From positions 1,054,001 to 1,118,000 of the forward strand of contig NC_015436.1 of assembly GCF_000208385.1 (NCBI RefSeq): DNA of 64,000 bases. The letters run 5' to 3'. Source of the stretch: Parasphaerochaeta coccoides DSM 17374 (GTDB lineage: Bacteria; Spirochaetota; Spirochaetia; Sphaerochaetales; Sphaerochaetaceae). A program made the translations under genes and the position numbers. Of the stretch, positions 50,656 through 59,337 are shown piece after piece. Under the pieces are notes generated by a model, which was not told the DNA's origin, did no database searches, and saw nothing but the letters and a program-made list of their open reading frames with translations. Every line of letters starts with the position of its first letter. Within the stretch, counting starts at the first letter, position 1.

Positions 50656-52461
50656 ATGTTCATCAAGATAGTCCCCGAAAACAAGAGCGGACGCAAACGC
50701 CTGGCCTATTACTCCGGCCATCGCAAAAACGGCACGGTGAAGCACTCCCTCGTGCAGTGGCTCGGCTATCTGGACGAGCTCCAGGCGCTCTACGATGACC
50801 CGGTGAGCCATTTCAAGGCCGAGGCGAGACGGCTGACGCAGGAAGAGAAGGAGCGGCAGGTGTCCCTGAGCGTCTCGACGGCCGAGCATTTCCACTTCGC
50901 CCCTGGAGAGGGGACGGACTGCACGGACCCGGAGGTGAGGGCGGACAGGATCCTCAGCTACGGCGTCCTGCCGCTGCTGAAGCTCTACCACGAGCTGGAG
51001 ATCGACTATTTCTGGAACAACAGGAGGCGCTACACCAAGGCGCTCTTCAACCACAACAGCATCTTCCGGCTGCTGGTGTGTTCGCGCATCCTGGCGCCGG
51101 ACAGCAAGCTGGGTACCTGGCAGGCGCGCCAGAGGCTTGCCGGGGACGTGGCCTTCAGCGCCGACGACGTGTACCGCTCCCTCGCGTTCTTCTCCCGGCA
51201 CAAGGACGCCCTCATAGACCATCTGGGGCGGATGGTGGAGCGGCAGTACGGGCGGGACACGGGCCTGCTGTACTACGACGTGACCAACTATTACTGGGAG
51301 GTGGACGCCGAGGACGAGCTGAGACGGCGGGGGGTGAGCAAGGAACACCGGCCCGATCCCATCGTGCAGATGGGTCTGTTCATGGACGCCGACGGCATCC
51401 CCCTCTCCTACGGCCTGTTCCCGGGCAACACCACCGACGTGGCCACCTTCCGCCCCCTGCAGCAGACGGGCCGGACCATCTACGTGGCGGACAGGGGCAT
51501 GATGAGCGGGATGAACGTGGCCTCCATCCTGCTGCGGCACAGCGGGTACGTCATCAGCTCGTCGGTGCGCACCTGCACCGCGGAGCTGCAGGCCTTCATC
51601 CTGAAGCAGGAGGGCTACGTCCATGGTGCCGCCGATGGAGATTTCAGGTACAAGAGCCGCCTGACTCCGGTCGAGCGTTGGGTGACCGATTCCGCGACGG
51701 GCGGAAAGAGGAAAGTGACGGTCAACGAGAGGCAGGTGGTGTTCTTCAGCCGCGCCTACCAGCAGAAGGCACGCCACGAGAGGATGAAGAGCATCGAGAA
51801 AGCCCAGCAGGCGGCGGGCGGGGGGCAGAACACCGTACTGAACAACCATGCGGGGAGACGGTTCCTGAAGAAGAGCATCTTCGACGGGGCCTCCGGAGAG
51901 CGCGTGGAAGCTCCTGAGTTCTCTGTCTCCCTGGATACGGAGCTGCTACAGCGGGAGGAGGCGCTGGACGGCTATTACCTTATCTGCACCAACGTGGTAG
52001 GCACCGAGGAGGGGGAGCCCCCCTTCGCTGGGCGGGCCCGTTTCCGCAGGGACAACCTCTTCGAGCTGAACCGACCAGTGGACGACGTGGACATCATCGA
52101 CATGTACCGGGGCCTGTGGCGCATCGAGGAATGCTTCCGCATCACCAAGACGCACCTGGAGGCCCGTCCGGTCTATGTGCGTACCCGCGACAGCATCGAG
52201 GCTCATTTCCTCACCTGTTTCGTCTCCCTGCTGCTCCTGCGGCTTCTGGAGAAGAGGACGGGGGGAACCATGTCCGTGGGCCGGATGGTGGATTCTCTGC
52301 GCCAGGCCCTGCTGGGCGACATCGAAGGGCAATGCTTCATGAACCTGTACTGCGACCCCGTCATCCAGGACATCGGCGCAGCCCTGGACATCGACATGAG
52401 CCGGAAGTATTACGCGAAAGCCGATGTGAGGGCACTTTTTGCGGCAGTGAAGAAGACCTGA
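50656..52461 (+). CDS. IS1634-family DDE transposase
   Basis: 601-residue cut-and-paste transposase of the IS4 superfamily, IS1634 branch. The catalytic residues can be placed: Asp208 in LLYYDVTNYYWE, Asp279 in IYVADRGMMSG, and Glu491 in YRGLWRIEECFRITK, where Y484, E491 and K498 match the IS4 Y-R-E-K signature. GVSKEHRPDPIVQMGLFMD (about 230-248) is the family hallmark. The frame is intact and full length, so the enzyme may be active. GC content is much higher than that of the host genes, a sign of foreign origin. An accidental frame runs open on the opposite strand along most of the gene. Confidence 0.96.
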   Translation: MFIKIVPENKSGRKRLAYYSGHRKNGTVKHSLVQWLGYLDELQALYDDPVSHFKAEARRLTQEEKERQVSLSVSTAEHFHFAPGEGTDCTDPEVRADRILSYGVLPLLKLYHELEIDYFWNNRRRYTKALFNHNSIFRLLVCSRILAPDSKLGTWQARQRLAGDVAFSADDVYRSLAFFSRHKDALIDHLGRMVERQYGRDTGLLYYDVTNYYWEVDAEDELRRRGVSKEHRPDPIVQMGLFMDADGIPLSYGLFPGNTTDVATFRPLQQTGRTIYVADRGMMSGMNVASILLRHSGYVISSSVRTCTAELQAFILKQEGYVHGAADGDFRYKSRLTPVERWVTDSATGGKRKVTVNERQVVFFSRAYQQKARHERMKSIEKAQQAAGGGQNTVLNNHAGRRFLKKSIFDGASGERVEAPEFSVSLDTELLQREEALDGYYLICTNVVGTEEGEPPFAGRARFRRDNLFELNRPVDDVDIIDMYRGLWRIEECFRITKTHLEARPVYVRTRDSIEAHFLTCFVSLLLLRLLEKRTGGTMSVGRMVDSLRQALLGDIEGQCFMNLYCDPVIQDIGAALDIDMSRKYYAKADVRALFAAVKKT

Positions 52462-52556
52462 TGCCACACACATGAATGTTATAGCATCTTGTCAGTAACC
52501 CCTTGCATTAGAATGAGTACGGATGTTTTTTCGCTTTTTTAACTGCGAAACTCAGG

Positions 52557-52644
52557 GTATATCGCATACCATCACAACACACAATATACTTGTAAGATAA
52601 TACATAAAATACTGAAAGAAAAGAAGTTGATATTTCACTACCTC
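52557..52644. repeat. Right copy of 88-bp target-site duplication
   Basis: Identical to 50412-50499. The remaining spacer to 52777 contains T/C-rich sequence and no recognised element except the ribosome site of the next gene. Confidence 0.95.
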
Positions 52645-52777
52645 AGTTCCCCTGCACTGCCTTTCCTTAGTTTTCCCTTGGTCTTTCCTTGACCTTTCCT
52701 CATGGGAAAAAGACATCTGTCATTGATAAAGATGGATGAATGTGGCATTCTATACCCACTTGGAAAAGGAGATTGCC

Positions 52778-53245
52778 ATGGATCAGAACGCCTACGATTT
52801 CATAAAGGAGTTGGAAGCGGAATATGGGCAGCCCATTGACTGGAAGACATATTCCATGTGGTTCGGTCGGTCGGATGGTACGGTCAGGGATTATGGAGTC
52901 CTTCTTTTCCGCATCGGCGATATCATGTACTATGAGGATTTTGAAAAACAACGCTCTATTCTCGGCTTCCAGCTCCCGAAAAAATCACATGCGCCCGCTT
53001 TTGTGAAACTCAAGGGCAATTTCTCCTGTAGGGAAGTCAAGGATATCTGCAAGGTCGTCAAGGCATCAGCCGCTACATGGCTGCGTACGCCCTCTGCCCC
53101 GCCGCTCCGTCCGGCAAGCAAGATTATCGCGCTGTTAAGACAAACGGTCACTATGATTACTATGGATGATGGAACAATGATGTTCTTCGAACTGCTGGAT
53201 GAAAAAGCATTCAAGGAAAACATCGCCCAGTACAAGGAGGCATGA
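52778..53245 (+). CDS. Conserved-looking protein of unknown function
   Basis: 155 residues, soluble, not recognised. The start at 52778 has AAAAGGAG 7 nt upstream; an ATG at 52736 lacks one. An N-terminal helix (NAYDFIKELEAEYGQ) is followed by alternating strands (YGVLLFRIGDIMYYEDF) and a Pro-rich central part. The gene ends 3 bp before the phosphomannomutase start, so it is probably translated with it. Before the IS arrived it was divergent from the methyltransferase gene. Confidence 0.65.
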   Translation: MDQNAYDFIKELEAEYGQPIDWKTYSMWFGRSDGTVRDYGVLLFRIGDIMYYEDFEKQRSILGFQLPKKSHAPAFVKLKGNFSCREVKDICKVVKASAATWLRTPSAPPLRPASKIIALLRQTVTMITMDDGTMMFFELLDEKAFKENIAQYKEA

Positions 53246-53248
53246 GAC

Positions 53249-54589
53249 ATGGGAGCATTCAAGGCATATGATGTACGTGGAGTGTATGGAGTTGATTTCA
53301 ATGCGGAGACGGCATACCGGATAGGATACCATCTTCCGTCATTGCTCCAGGCATCCTTTGTCGTAGTCGGACGCGATGTGCGAACCAGCAGCGATGAAAT
53401 ATATGAAAACCTGACCCGCGGCATCACCGATGCGGGCGCTGATGTCTGGAACATCGGTCTGGCAACTACTCCGATGGTGTATTTTGCTACCGTCTACTAC
53501 AAGGCAAGCGCTTCGGTTCAGATAACCGCCAGCCATAACCCGGCGAAATACAATGGTTTGAAGATCAGCCGGGCCGATGCCATCCCCGTAGGTGGTGATT
53601 CGGGGCTGAAGGATCTTGAGGCACTGGTTTCCCAAAACATCACTCGGACGCCTTCTAACGTTCCTGGACATATCTTTGAAAAAGATGTAAAGCCTGCATA
53701 CATAGATTACCTCAAGACTTACCAGCCTGACCTGTCCGACCTGAACGTGAGCATCGACTGCTCGAACGGCATGTCTTCAATCCTGATAAAGGATATCATC
53801 GGATCTGACCACCATTATCTTTTCGATACTCTCGACGGAACGTTCCCCAACCATGAACCCAATCCCCTTGAGGAAGAAAACTGCGCAGCCATCAAGTCTG
53901 CGGTCCTGAAAGAAAAGAGCAATGTCGGTGTGATTTTTGACGGTGACGCCGACCGGGTAATGTTCATTGATGAGAAAGGCCGGTTCATTCAACCTGATTA
54001 TATCACCGCAGTGATCGGCACATGGTATCTTGCCCGTGAAAAGGGCAATGTCCTCCAGGACATCCGCACCAGCCGTTCTACGACAGAGTACCTCACCCGT
54101 CTGGGCGCCCATGTAGTGACGTGGAAGGTCGGCCATGCCTTTGCCAAGATGAAGATGCGTGAAATCCAAGCCATCTTCGGCGGGGAACTGGCGGGGCATT
54201 ATTACTTCCGGGATTTCAACTGGTGCGACAGCGGCATGGTGGCCGCGCTCATTGTCCTGAATGTCGTTTCTTCATTGAAGAAAGCCGGACGAACCTTCTC
54301 GTCCCTCATTGATGAAATAGTCGCATATGCGAACAGCGGAGAGATCAACTTCAAGTTGGAGCAGAAGGACGAGGCAATGCAGGCTCTTTACGACCGGTAT
54401 GTCTCCCATGATTCACCTGCTTCGCTACTGGACATCGACGGATACAGGATTGAATTTGATTCATGGTGGTTCAATGTCCGAAAATCCAATACGGAGCCTT
54501 ATCTGAGGCTGGTCGTGGAAGCCAAGACTCGGCAAGAACTGGATGGCAGGGTCGCGGATCTTTCCAGCATCATCCATCGTTTTTCATGA
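53249..54589 (+). CDS. Phosphomannomutase/phosphoglucomutase
   Basis: Alpha-D-phosphohexomutase of 446 residues. The four family sites are present: the phosphoserine loop QITASHNPAKYNGLKIS (Ser about 94), the metal loop VIFDGDADRVMFID (about 229-242), the sugar loop FGGELAGHYYFRD (about 312), and the phosphate-binding NVRKSNTEPYLRLVVE near the C-terminus. It interconverts hexose 1- and 6-phosphates, supplying GDP-mannose, UDP-glucose or glycogen routes. It is followed 14 bp later by galE, which uses UDP-glucose. Confidence 0.95.
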   Translation: MGAFKAYDVRGVYGVDFNAETAYRIGYHLPSLLQASFVVVGRDVRTSSDEIYENLTRGITDAGADVWNIGLATTPMVYFATVYYKASASVQITASHNPAKYNGLKISRADAIPVGGDSGLKDLEALVSQNITRTPSNVPGHIFEKDVKPAYIDYLKTYQPDLSDLNVSIDCSNGMSSILIKDIIGSDHHYLFDTLDGTFPNHEPNPLEEENCAAIKSAVLKEKSNVGVIFDGDADRVMFIDEKGRFIQPDYITAVIGTWYLAREKGNVLQDIRTSRSTTEYLTRLGAHVVTWKVGHAFAKMKMREIQAIFGGELAGHYYFRDFNWCDSGMVAALIVLNVVSSLKKAGRTFSSLIDEIVAYANSGEINFKLEQKDEAMQALYDRYVSHDSPASLLDIDGYRIEFDSWWFNVRKSNTEPYLRLVVEAKTRQELDGRVADLSSIIHRFS

Positions 54590-54603
54590 TACGGAGGTTT
54601 CCC

Positions 54604-55596
54604 ATGAGAGTACTTCTAGTTGGCGGCGCCGGATATATCGGCACACATGTTGCGCTTGCGTTCCAAGACCGCGGGGATACTGTCGGCATCCTTGACAACC
54701 TGTCTACCGGGCTGAAAAGCAATGTCCTTGACGGCTCTGAATTCTACGAAGGCGATATCATGGATACGCAATGCCTTGACCGTGTCTTTGCGAAAGGTTG
54801 GGACGCCGTCGTGCATCTTGCCGCCTTCAAGGCCGCAGGAGAATCAATGCTCAAACCTGAGATATATGCAACAAACAATATCACAGGTTCCTTGAACCTC
54901 ATCAATGCCTGCTTGAAGCACAATGTCATGAGATTCATCCTCTCATCCTCCGCGGCCGTATATGGCGAGCCAGTCTATCTGCCTCTGGATGAAGCGCATC
55001 CGAAGCATCCGACGAATTACTATGGCTATACCAAACTGGCCATTGAACAGAACCTGGAATGGTTTGACAGACTTAAAGGACTCAAGTTCGTCGCCCTGCG
55101 TTATTTCAATGCCGCAGGCTACGATGTGTCAGGTAAGATGCTGGGACTGGAAAAGAAACCAGCAAACCTGATTCCCTTGGTCATGGAGACAGCAATCGGG
55201 AAAAGGCCGAATCTTCTGGTTTTCGGGAACGACTACCCCACCTCCGATGGAACAGGGGTGAGGGATTATGTCCATGTGACCGACTTGGCGGATGCGCATG
55301 TCAGCGCAACGGATTACCTTGTTGCAAAGAATACGTCCCTCACTGTCAACCTGGGAAGCGGCTCAGGAGTCAGCGTCCAGGAAATTATTGACAAGTCCAG
55401 GGAAATCACTGGGAGGGACATTCCGGCTCAGTATGTCGATAGGAGGCCGGGGGATCCTGCCAAGCTCGTCGCATCATCATCACTGGCGGAAAAGGAACTG
55501 GGATGGAAGGCACGGTACAGTGACATTGAGACCATTCTCCGGACTACATGGGAAGTATATCTTGCGGACAGAAAGAAATCTGTCATTACATCCTGA
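54604..55596 (+). CDS. galE: UDP-glucose 4-epimerase
   Basis: Short-chain dehydrogenase-type epimerase converting UDP-glucose and UDP-galactose. It has the NAD motif VGGAGYIGTHVALAF, VVHLAAFKAAGES, SSSAAVYGEP, the catalytic YGYTKLAIEQ (Tyr and Lys about 136-140), LRYFNAAGYD, and GTGVRDYVHVTDLADAH. 330 aa. The start at 54604 is set by GGAGG 6 nt upstream and by the family N-terminus. It probably serves glycan or glycolipid synthesis with the mutase upstream. Confidence 0.95.
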   Translation: MRVLLVGGAGYIGTHVALAFQDRGDTVGILDNLSTGLKSNVLDGSEFYEGDIMDTQCLDRVFAKGWDAVVHLAAFKAAGESMLKPEIYATNNITGSLNLINACLKHNVMRFILSSSAAVYGEPVYLPLDEAHPKHPTNYYGYTKLAIEQNLEWFDRLKGLKFVALRYFNAAGYDVSGKMLGLEKKPANLIPLVMETAIGKRPNLLVFGNDYPTSDGTGVRDYVHVTDLADAHVSATDYLVAKNTSLTVNLGSGSGVSVQEIIDKSREITGRDIPAQYVDRRPGDPAKLVASSSLAEKELGWKARYSDIETILRTTWEVYLADRKKSVITS

Positions 55597-55615
55597 AGCT
55601 GGATGAAGCGTTTAG

Positions 55616-56008
55616 CTAAGAAAGGATGTAATGAAGCCGGGAATCTTTCACGTAGCGCGACAGACTGCGGAGGCTTTCTTCGGAAAGGCTTGAGACGAGG
55701 CTGATGCAGTCCTCGCGTGCGTTGATACCATCAATTTGCAAGTTCTGAAGAAAAAACCGAAGAAACGTGCGGTACTGGGTATAGTATGTCATTGCTGTTT
55801 TCTGCCCCTTTGGTGTAAATTCGATACCGCTATCAGTATTCCGGGATACGAGATTCTGTTCTTCCAGTTCTTTCAACATGACTGTGACGCTTGCCCTGGA
55901 TATTTTCAGTCGTCTGGCAACGTCAACAGGACGAATCGATTCCGGATGTTCCATGTACAGTTCATAAATAGAAAGCAGATATCGGATTTTTGCTGGGCTT
56001 AATTCCAC
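55616..56008 (-). CDS. DtxR/MntR-type metal-dependent regulator
   Basis: 130 residues from a GTG at 56008 with AAGGA upstream. The N-terminal winged helix (SPAKIRYLLSIYELYMEHPESIRPVDVARRLKISRASVTVMLKELEEQNLVS) matches the DtxR family. The rest corresponds to a short dimerisation and metal-binding region, with no SH3-like third domain, as in MntR. It is divergent from the feo operon, and both promoters contain the same GTTAG-N6-CTAA palindrome. It is therefore very probably the iron- or manganese-responsive repressor of feo and of itself. Confidence 0.85.
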   Translation of the reverse strand: MELSPAKIRYLLSIYELYMEHPESIRPVDVARRLKISRASVTVMLKELEEQNLVSRNTDSGIEFTPKGQKTAMTYYTQYRTFLRFFLQNLQIDGINAREDCISLVSSLSEESLRSLSRYVKDSRLHYILS

Positions 56009-56022
56009 TGAGCGGTTCCTTC

Positions 56023-56064
56023 GTTAGTTATAACTAACTTATCATCAAGTGATTTCCTTGTCAA
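56023..56064 (-). promoter_or_regulatory. Regulator promoter with perfect 16-bp palindromic operator
   Basis: On the reverse strand TTGACA (56059-56064) and TAAGTT (56036-56041) are 17 bp apart. A perfect palindrome GTTAGTTATAACTAAC (56023-56038) overlaps the -10 box and the predicted start point. Confidence 0.7.
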
Positions 56065-56202
56065 GGTGTGCCAACATCCAAAATTTCTTTTAAAATTTTT
56101 TGGAATACTTCATATAATTTTATATATTATATAAATTAAAAAATCATGCTCACTGCTTCAAAAAAAAACTCACTGAAATGAAATTCAAGAAATAATCAGT
56201 AC

Positions 56203-56231
56203 TTGTTCCGGAATATTGTAAAAGCTATAAT
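56203..56231 (+). promoter_or_regulatory. feo operon promoter
   Basis: TTGTTC (56203-56208) and consensus TATAAT (56226-56231) with 17-bp spacing. The region to the left (56085-56160) is extremely AT-rich, with alternating A and T runs that could act as an UP-like element. Confidence 0.7.
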
Positions 56232-56238
56232 TCCCAAT

Positions 56239-56254
56239 GTTAGTAGAGGCTAAT
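56239..56254 (+). promoter_or_regulatory. Predicted metal-regulator operator of feo
   Basis: GTTAG-TAGAGG-CTAAT has the same half-sites and spacing as the perfect palindrome at 56023 (GTTAG-TTATAA-CTAAC). It lies directly over the predicted transcription start, where a bound repressor would block initiation. Confidence 0.6.
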
Positions 56255-56279
56255 CTTTTTTTGGATGGAGGTTTTACCC

Positions 56280-56492
56280 ATGCCGCTGATTTTCGCTGAA
56301 AAAGGCAAATCCTGCTTCATAACAGATATCCAGGGAAGGGACAAAACCAAGACCTTCCTTTCCAGCCTCGGTTTCATTCCTGGCAATGAAGTGATGGTCG
56401 TATCAGAAGTTTCCGGCAATCTCATTGTCATGGTACAAGGTTCCCGTCTGGCCGTAGACCGGAATCTGGCGACACGCATACACGTCGCTTAG
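56280..56492 (+). CDS. feoA: FeoA-domain protein 1
   Basis: 70-residue SH3-like FeoA protein, the small cytoplasmic partner of the ferrous iron transporter. It shows LSSLGFIPGNEVMVVSEVSGNLIVMVQGSRLAVDRNLATRI, the usual FeoA core ending in the residue pattern for 'G.R.A...A..I'. The start at 56280 follows GGAGG by 8 nt. It is the first of two tandem feoA genes, an arrangement common in anaerobes. Confidence 0.92.
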   Translation: MPLIFAEKGKSCFITDIQGRDKTKTFLSSLGFIPGNEVMVVSEVSGNLIVMVQGSRLAVDRNLATRIHVA

Positions 56493-56528
56493 ATAACCCC
56501 GCGCATATTTTTACATGGAGGCATATAT

Positions 56529-56765
56529 ATGACATTGGATCAGGTCTCTGCTGGTGAGACGGTGTCCGTTGCGAGGCTGAATGGCGTGGGAGCCGTGAAA
56601 AGGCGCATCATGGACATGGGGCTCACGAAGGGTGTGGCTGTTACTGTCCGCCGCTTGGCTCCCCTGGGGGATCCCGTCGAGCTGACGGTTCGTGGATATG
56701 AACTGTCCATCAGGCTCTCTGAAGCAAAACTGATTGACGTAGTCGGACAGGAGAATTGCAAATGA
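56529..56765 (+). CDS. feoA: FeoA-domain protein 2
   Basis: 78-residue FeoA protein with the canonical pattern VARLNGVGAVKRRIMDMGLTKGVAVTVRRLAPLGDPVELTVRGYELSIRLSEAKLIDV. It is closer to the standard FeoA than the first copy. It overlaps feoB by 4 nt (ATGA). Two different FeoA proteins could form a heteromeric gate on FeoB. Confidence 0.95.
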   Translation: MTLDQVSAGETVSVARLNGVGAVKRRIMDMGLTKGVAVTVRRLAPLGDPVELTVRGYELSIRLSEAKLIDVVGQENCK

Positions 56766-58918
56766 AACATGTAGCACTTGCAGGCAACCCCAACAGTGGC
56801 AAGACGACCTTGTTCAATGAGTTGACAGGAAGCAGCCAGCATGTGGGAAACTGGCCGGGAGTCACTGTCGAGAAGAAAGACGGATACATAAAAGGAAACA
56901 AAGAGTTCGTCGTGGTGGATCTGCCCGGCATTTATTCCCTTTCGCCGTATTCGGCTGAAGAAGTCGTATCACGGAATTATTTAATCGGCGATGAAGCCGA
57001 TCTCATCGTCAACATCGTCGATGCCACGAACATGGATCGCAACTTATACCTGACGACCCAACTGCTTGAGACCGGCCTGCCGATGATTGTGGCTCTGAAC
57101 ATGTACGACCTTGTAAAAAAACGCAAAACCGTCATTGATGTAAAAAAACTTGAAAAGCAACTGGGATGTCCTGTCGTGCCTATCAGCGCCGCTACCGGAG
57201 AAGGCATGAAAGACCTTGTATCCCGAATCAAGGAAATCACCACGGCAGGAACTGTTCCTGGTTACCTTGCCTTTCCAGCGGAACTTGAGAAAGCAGTCAG
57301 GGAAACCATTGCTCTTGTCCCGCAGGACAGACTGTCCCGCTGGAACGCCATCCACCTTTTGTCCAATGACCTTGAGGCACTTCCAGCGAAGGTTGCATCC
57401 GCAGCAACTCTCAAGAAAGCGGAATCCTTAAGGACTCCGCTCGAAAATGCTCATGACGATGATATGGAAAGCATCATTGCAAATGAAAGATATACCATCA
57501 TACATGACATGACTTCATCCATCCTGAAAATGGAAAAACGAACTGAGTCGGCCAGTAGCAAGATAGACAGGGTTGTCACCAACAAGTGGCTTGCCTTGCC
57601 CATCTTCTTTTTAATCATGTGGGGCGTCTATTATGTGTCCATCTCCACTGTCGGTGACTGGTTCATCGGCTGGGTCGAGTCCCTGTTCGGGTGGTTCGGG
57701 GAGGTATTCGAGGCTGGACTGGGTGCAATCGGCGCGTCAGAATGGTTAATCGACCTTATCGTCAATGGAATCATTGGCGGGTTGGGCGGCATATTCACCT
57801 TTGTCCCCCAGATGATGATTCTTTTCTTTTTCCTTTCATTGCTTGAGGACAGCGGATACATGGCTCGCATCGCCTTTATCATGGACAGGATCTTCCGTCG
57901 TTTCGGGCTTTCAGGAAAATCCTTCATTCCCATGCTGATGGGAACTGGATGCTCCGTTCCCGCAATCATGGCCAGCCGTACCATAGAGCGTGAAAGCGAT
58001 CGGAACATGACGGTCATCCTGACTCCGTTCGTCCCCTGTGGCGCAAAGTTACCTGTCTTTGCTCTGTTCATTTCGCTTTTCTTTGCCGACCAAGCATGGA
58101 TGGGTCCGTCCATTTACCTGATTGCCATTGCCGGGGTCATTGTCTTCGGTCTCATCCTCAAACGCACGAAGCTGTTCAGTGGTGATCCGTCACCTTTCGT
58201 GATGGAACTGCCTGACTATAAGTTTCCCCGACTCAAAAGCGTTGCTATCCATATGTGGGAAAAAGGCAAATCTTTCATCCAGAAAGCAGGAACCATCATT
58301 GTGCTGGTAGCGGTAATCATCTGGATTTTGCAGAGTTTCGGACCTTCCGGATACTTGGGTCCGGAAGATATCAACGAAAGTTTCCTTGCAATGTTCGGCA
58401 ATGCAATCCGCTGGATATTCATTCCTCTTGGTTTCGGTGATTCATGGGCTCCCGCAGTAGCTACCCTTACCGGACTCGCCGCCAAGGAAGTGGTGGTAGC
58501 CACCTTCGTGACAATCGGGAACGCGACACCCATCTTGTTCAGCCAGGTCACGGCATTCGCTTATATCATCTTTACGATTTTCGCGGCTCCATGTGGAGCG
58601 GCCATCGGCGCGACACGTCGGGAGCTGGGAAGCCGGAAGATGCTTGGCTTTGCCCTTCTTTTTCAGACCGGCACGGCCTATGTCCTTGCCACGCTCACTA
58701 ACCTGCTGGGCAACTTGATTTTCCGCGGCACTGCGGTCGTGGAGAAAACTCCTTTGGATATCAATGTCCTGAACGACGTTGCTCCTCTGGCGGAGGAAAC
58801 TGATGGTATCATTGCCGGAGATATTGTGATGTGGTTCTTCCTGACGCTGATTGTCATTGCTTTTGCCGTAATCATCTGGAACAAGTTGCGTTCCAAGAAA
58901 ACTGAGGCTCATGCATGA
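56762..58918 (+). CDS. feoB: Ferrous iron transporter FeoB
   Basis: Fe(II) importer of 718 residues. The N-terminal G domain has G1 AGNPNSGKTT (about 7), the switch NWPGVTVEKK, G3 VVDLPGIYSL and G4 ALNMYDL, followed by a helical GDI domain. The membrane part (from about 280) holds two GATE halves with the conserved Cys segments GTGCSVPAIMASRTI and FAAPCGAAIGATRRELG, plus TPFVPCGAKLPVF. The start at 56762 has AGGAG 8 nt upstream. Low-iron induction is expected from the operator upstream of the operon. Confidence 0.97.
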   Translation: MKHVALAGNPNSGKTTLFNELTGSSQHVGNWPGVTVEKKDGYIKGNKEFVVVDLPGIYSLSPYSAEEVVSRNYLIGDEADLIVNIVDATNMDRNLYLTTQLLETGLPMIVALNMYDLVKKRKTVIDVKKLEKQLGCPVVPISAATGEGMKDLVSRIKEITTAGTVPGYLAFPAELEKAVRETIALVPQDRLSRWNAIHLLSNDLEALPAKVASAATLKKAESLRTPLENAHDDDMESIIANERYTIIHDMTSSILKMEKRTESASSKIDRVVTNKWLALPIFFLIMWGVYYVSISTVGDWFIGWVESLFGWFGEVFEAGLGAIGASEWLIDLIVNGIIGGLGGIFTFVPQMMILFFFLSLLEDSGYMARIAFIMDRIFRRFGLSGKSFIPMLMGTGCSVPAIMASRTIERESDRNMTVILTPFVPCGAKLPVFALFISLFFADQAWMGPSIYLIAIAGVIVFGLILKRTKLFSGDPSPFVMELPDYKFPRLKSVAIHMWEKGKSFIQKAGTIIVLVAVIIWILQSFGPSGYLGPEDINESFLAMFGNAIRWIFIPLGFGDSWAPAVATLTGLAAKEVVVATFVTIGNATPILFSQVTAFAYIIFTIFAAPCGAAIGATRRELGSRKMLGFALLFQTGTAYVLATLTNLLGNLIFRGTAVVEKTPLDINVLNDVAPLAEETDGIIAGDIVMWFFLTLIVIAFAVIIWNKLRSKKTEAHA

Positions 58919-59142
58919 AATTCGTCGATCTGTTGATTTTGATTCCGATTGCAGTAGCTCTTTTCTTTGTCGTGAGGCATCTGATCAGGACGAACAAGGC
59001 TGGCGGGTGCGCTAGTTGTCCGTCTTGCAAGCCGGTAAAGAAGGATGCAATGGAGACCAATATCTCCGACTCCTGCCCTTCTTGCCACCTGGCGCAGGAA
59101 ATGACTCGGAAACTGGACGAGGTTGGGCAGACTGACAAATAA
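58915..59142 (+). CDS. FeoB-associated Cys-rich membrane protein
   Basis: 75 residues. One transmembrane helix (LLILIPIAVALFFVVRHLI) is followed by a cytoplasmic tail with two Cys pairs, GGCASCPSC and SCPSC. This matches the small Cys-rich partner often found after feoB in place of FeoC. The start overlaps the feoB stop by 4 nt. The cysteines may carry or sense iron. Confidence 0.9.
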   Translation: MKFVDLLILIPIAVALFFVVRHLIRTNKAGGCASCPSCKPVKKDAMETNISDSCPSCHLAQEMTRKLDEVGQTDK

Positions 59143-59210
59143 TGGTTTTCTTTAGTGTTTCTTTGGAGCTTCTTTGCTGTTCACCAAAGACTGTTCGTTA
59201 AAACAAAATT

Positions 59211-59246
59211 CAGCCATCGGCAAAATCCGATGGCTGTTTCGTTTTT
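59211..59246 (+). terminator. Terminator of feo operon
   Basis: AGCCATCGG and CCGATGGCT flank a 6-nt loop (CAAAAT), followed by GTTTCGTTTTT. Confidence 0.85.
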
Positions 59247-59337
59247 GAGATTATTGAACTGGGGCTGCGCTACATCTCCCTCTGCATGGCTCGGCCGTAC
59301 TTGTGCTGTAGCAAGCACGCTCCAATCATGTGCTTCA

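Larger units (their letters stand above)
50500..52556 (+). mobile_element. IS1634-family insertion sequence (about 2.06 kb)
   Basis: The element is bounded by the 88-bp direct repeats. Terminal inverted repeats share AGTTTCGCAGTTA (left 50503-50515, right complement at 52540-52552), with CC at each extreme end. One transposase gene fills it. It is far more GC-rich than its AT-rich target. Long and variable target duplications are a known peculiarity of the IS1634/IS1549 group. No mutation in the transposase is apparent and the duplications are identical, so insertion is probably recent. Confidence 0.95.

Noticed and set aside
47998-51849. A 1283-codon open frame joining the methyltransferase to an antisense stretch of the transposase gene
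   Set aside because: The upstream third is the complement of a clearly coding, GC-rich transposase, and the frame is open there by composition only. The real gene starts at GTG 50388 behind its own ribosome site and promoter.
51078-51917. A 279-codon frame inside the transposase gene
   Set aside because: A +1 shadow frame of the GC-rich transposase, with an Arg/Gly/Pro-rich product lacking any motif.
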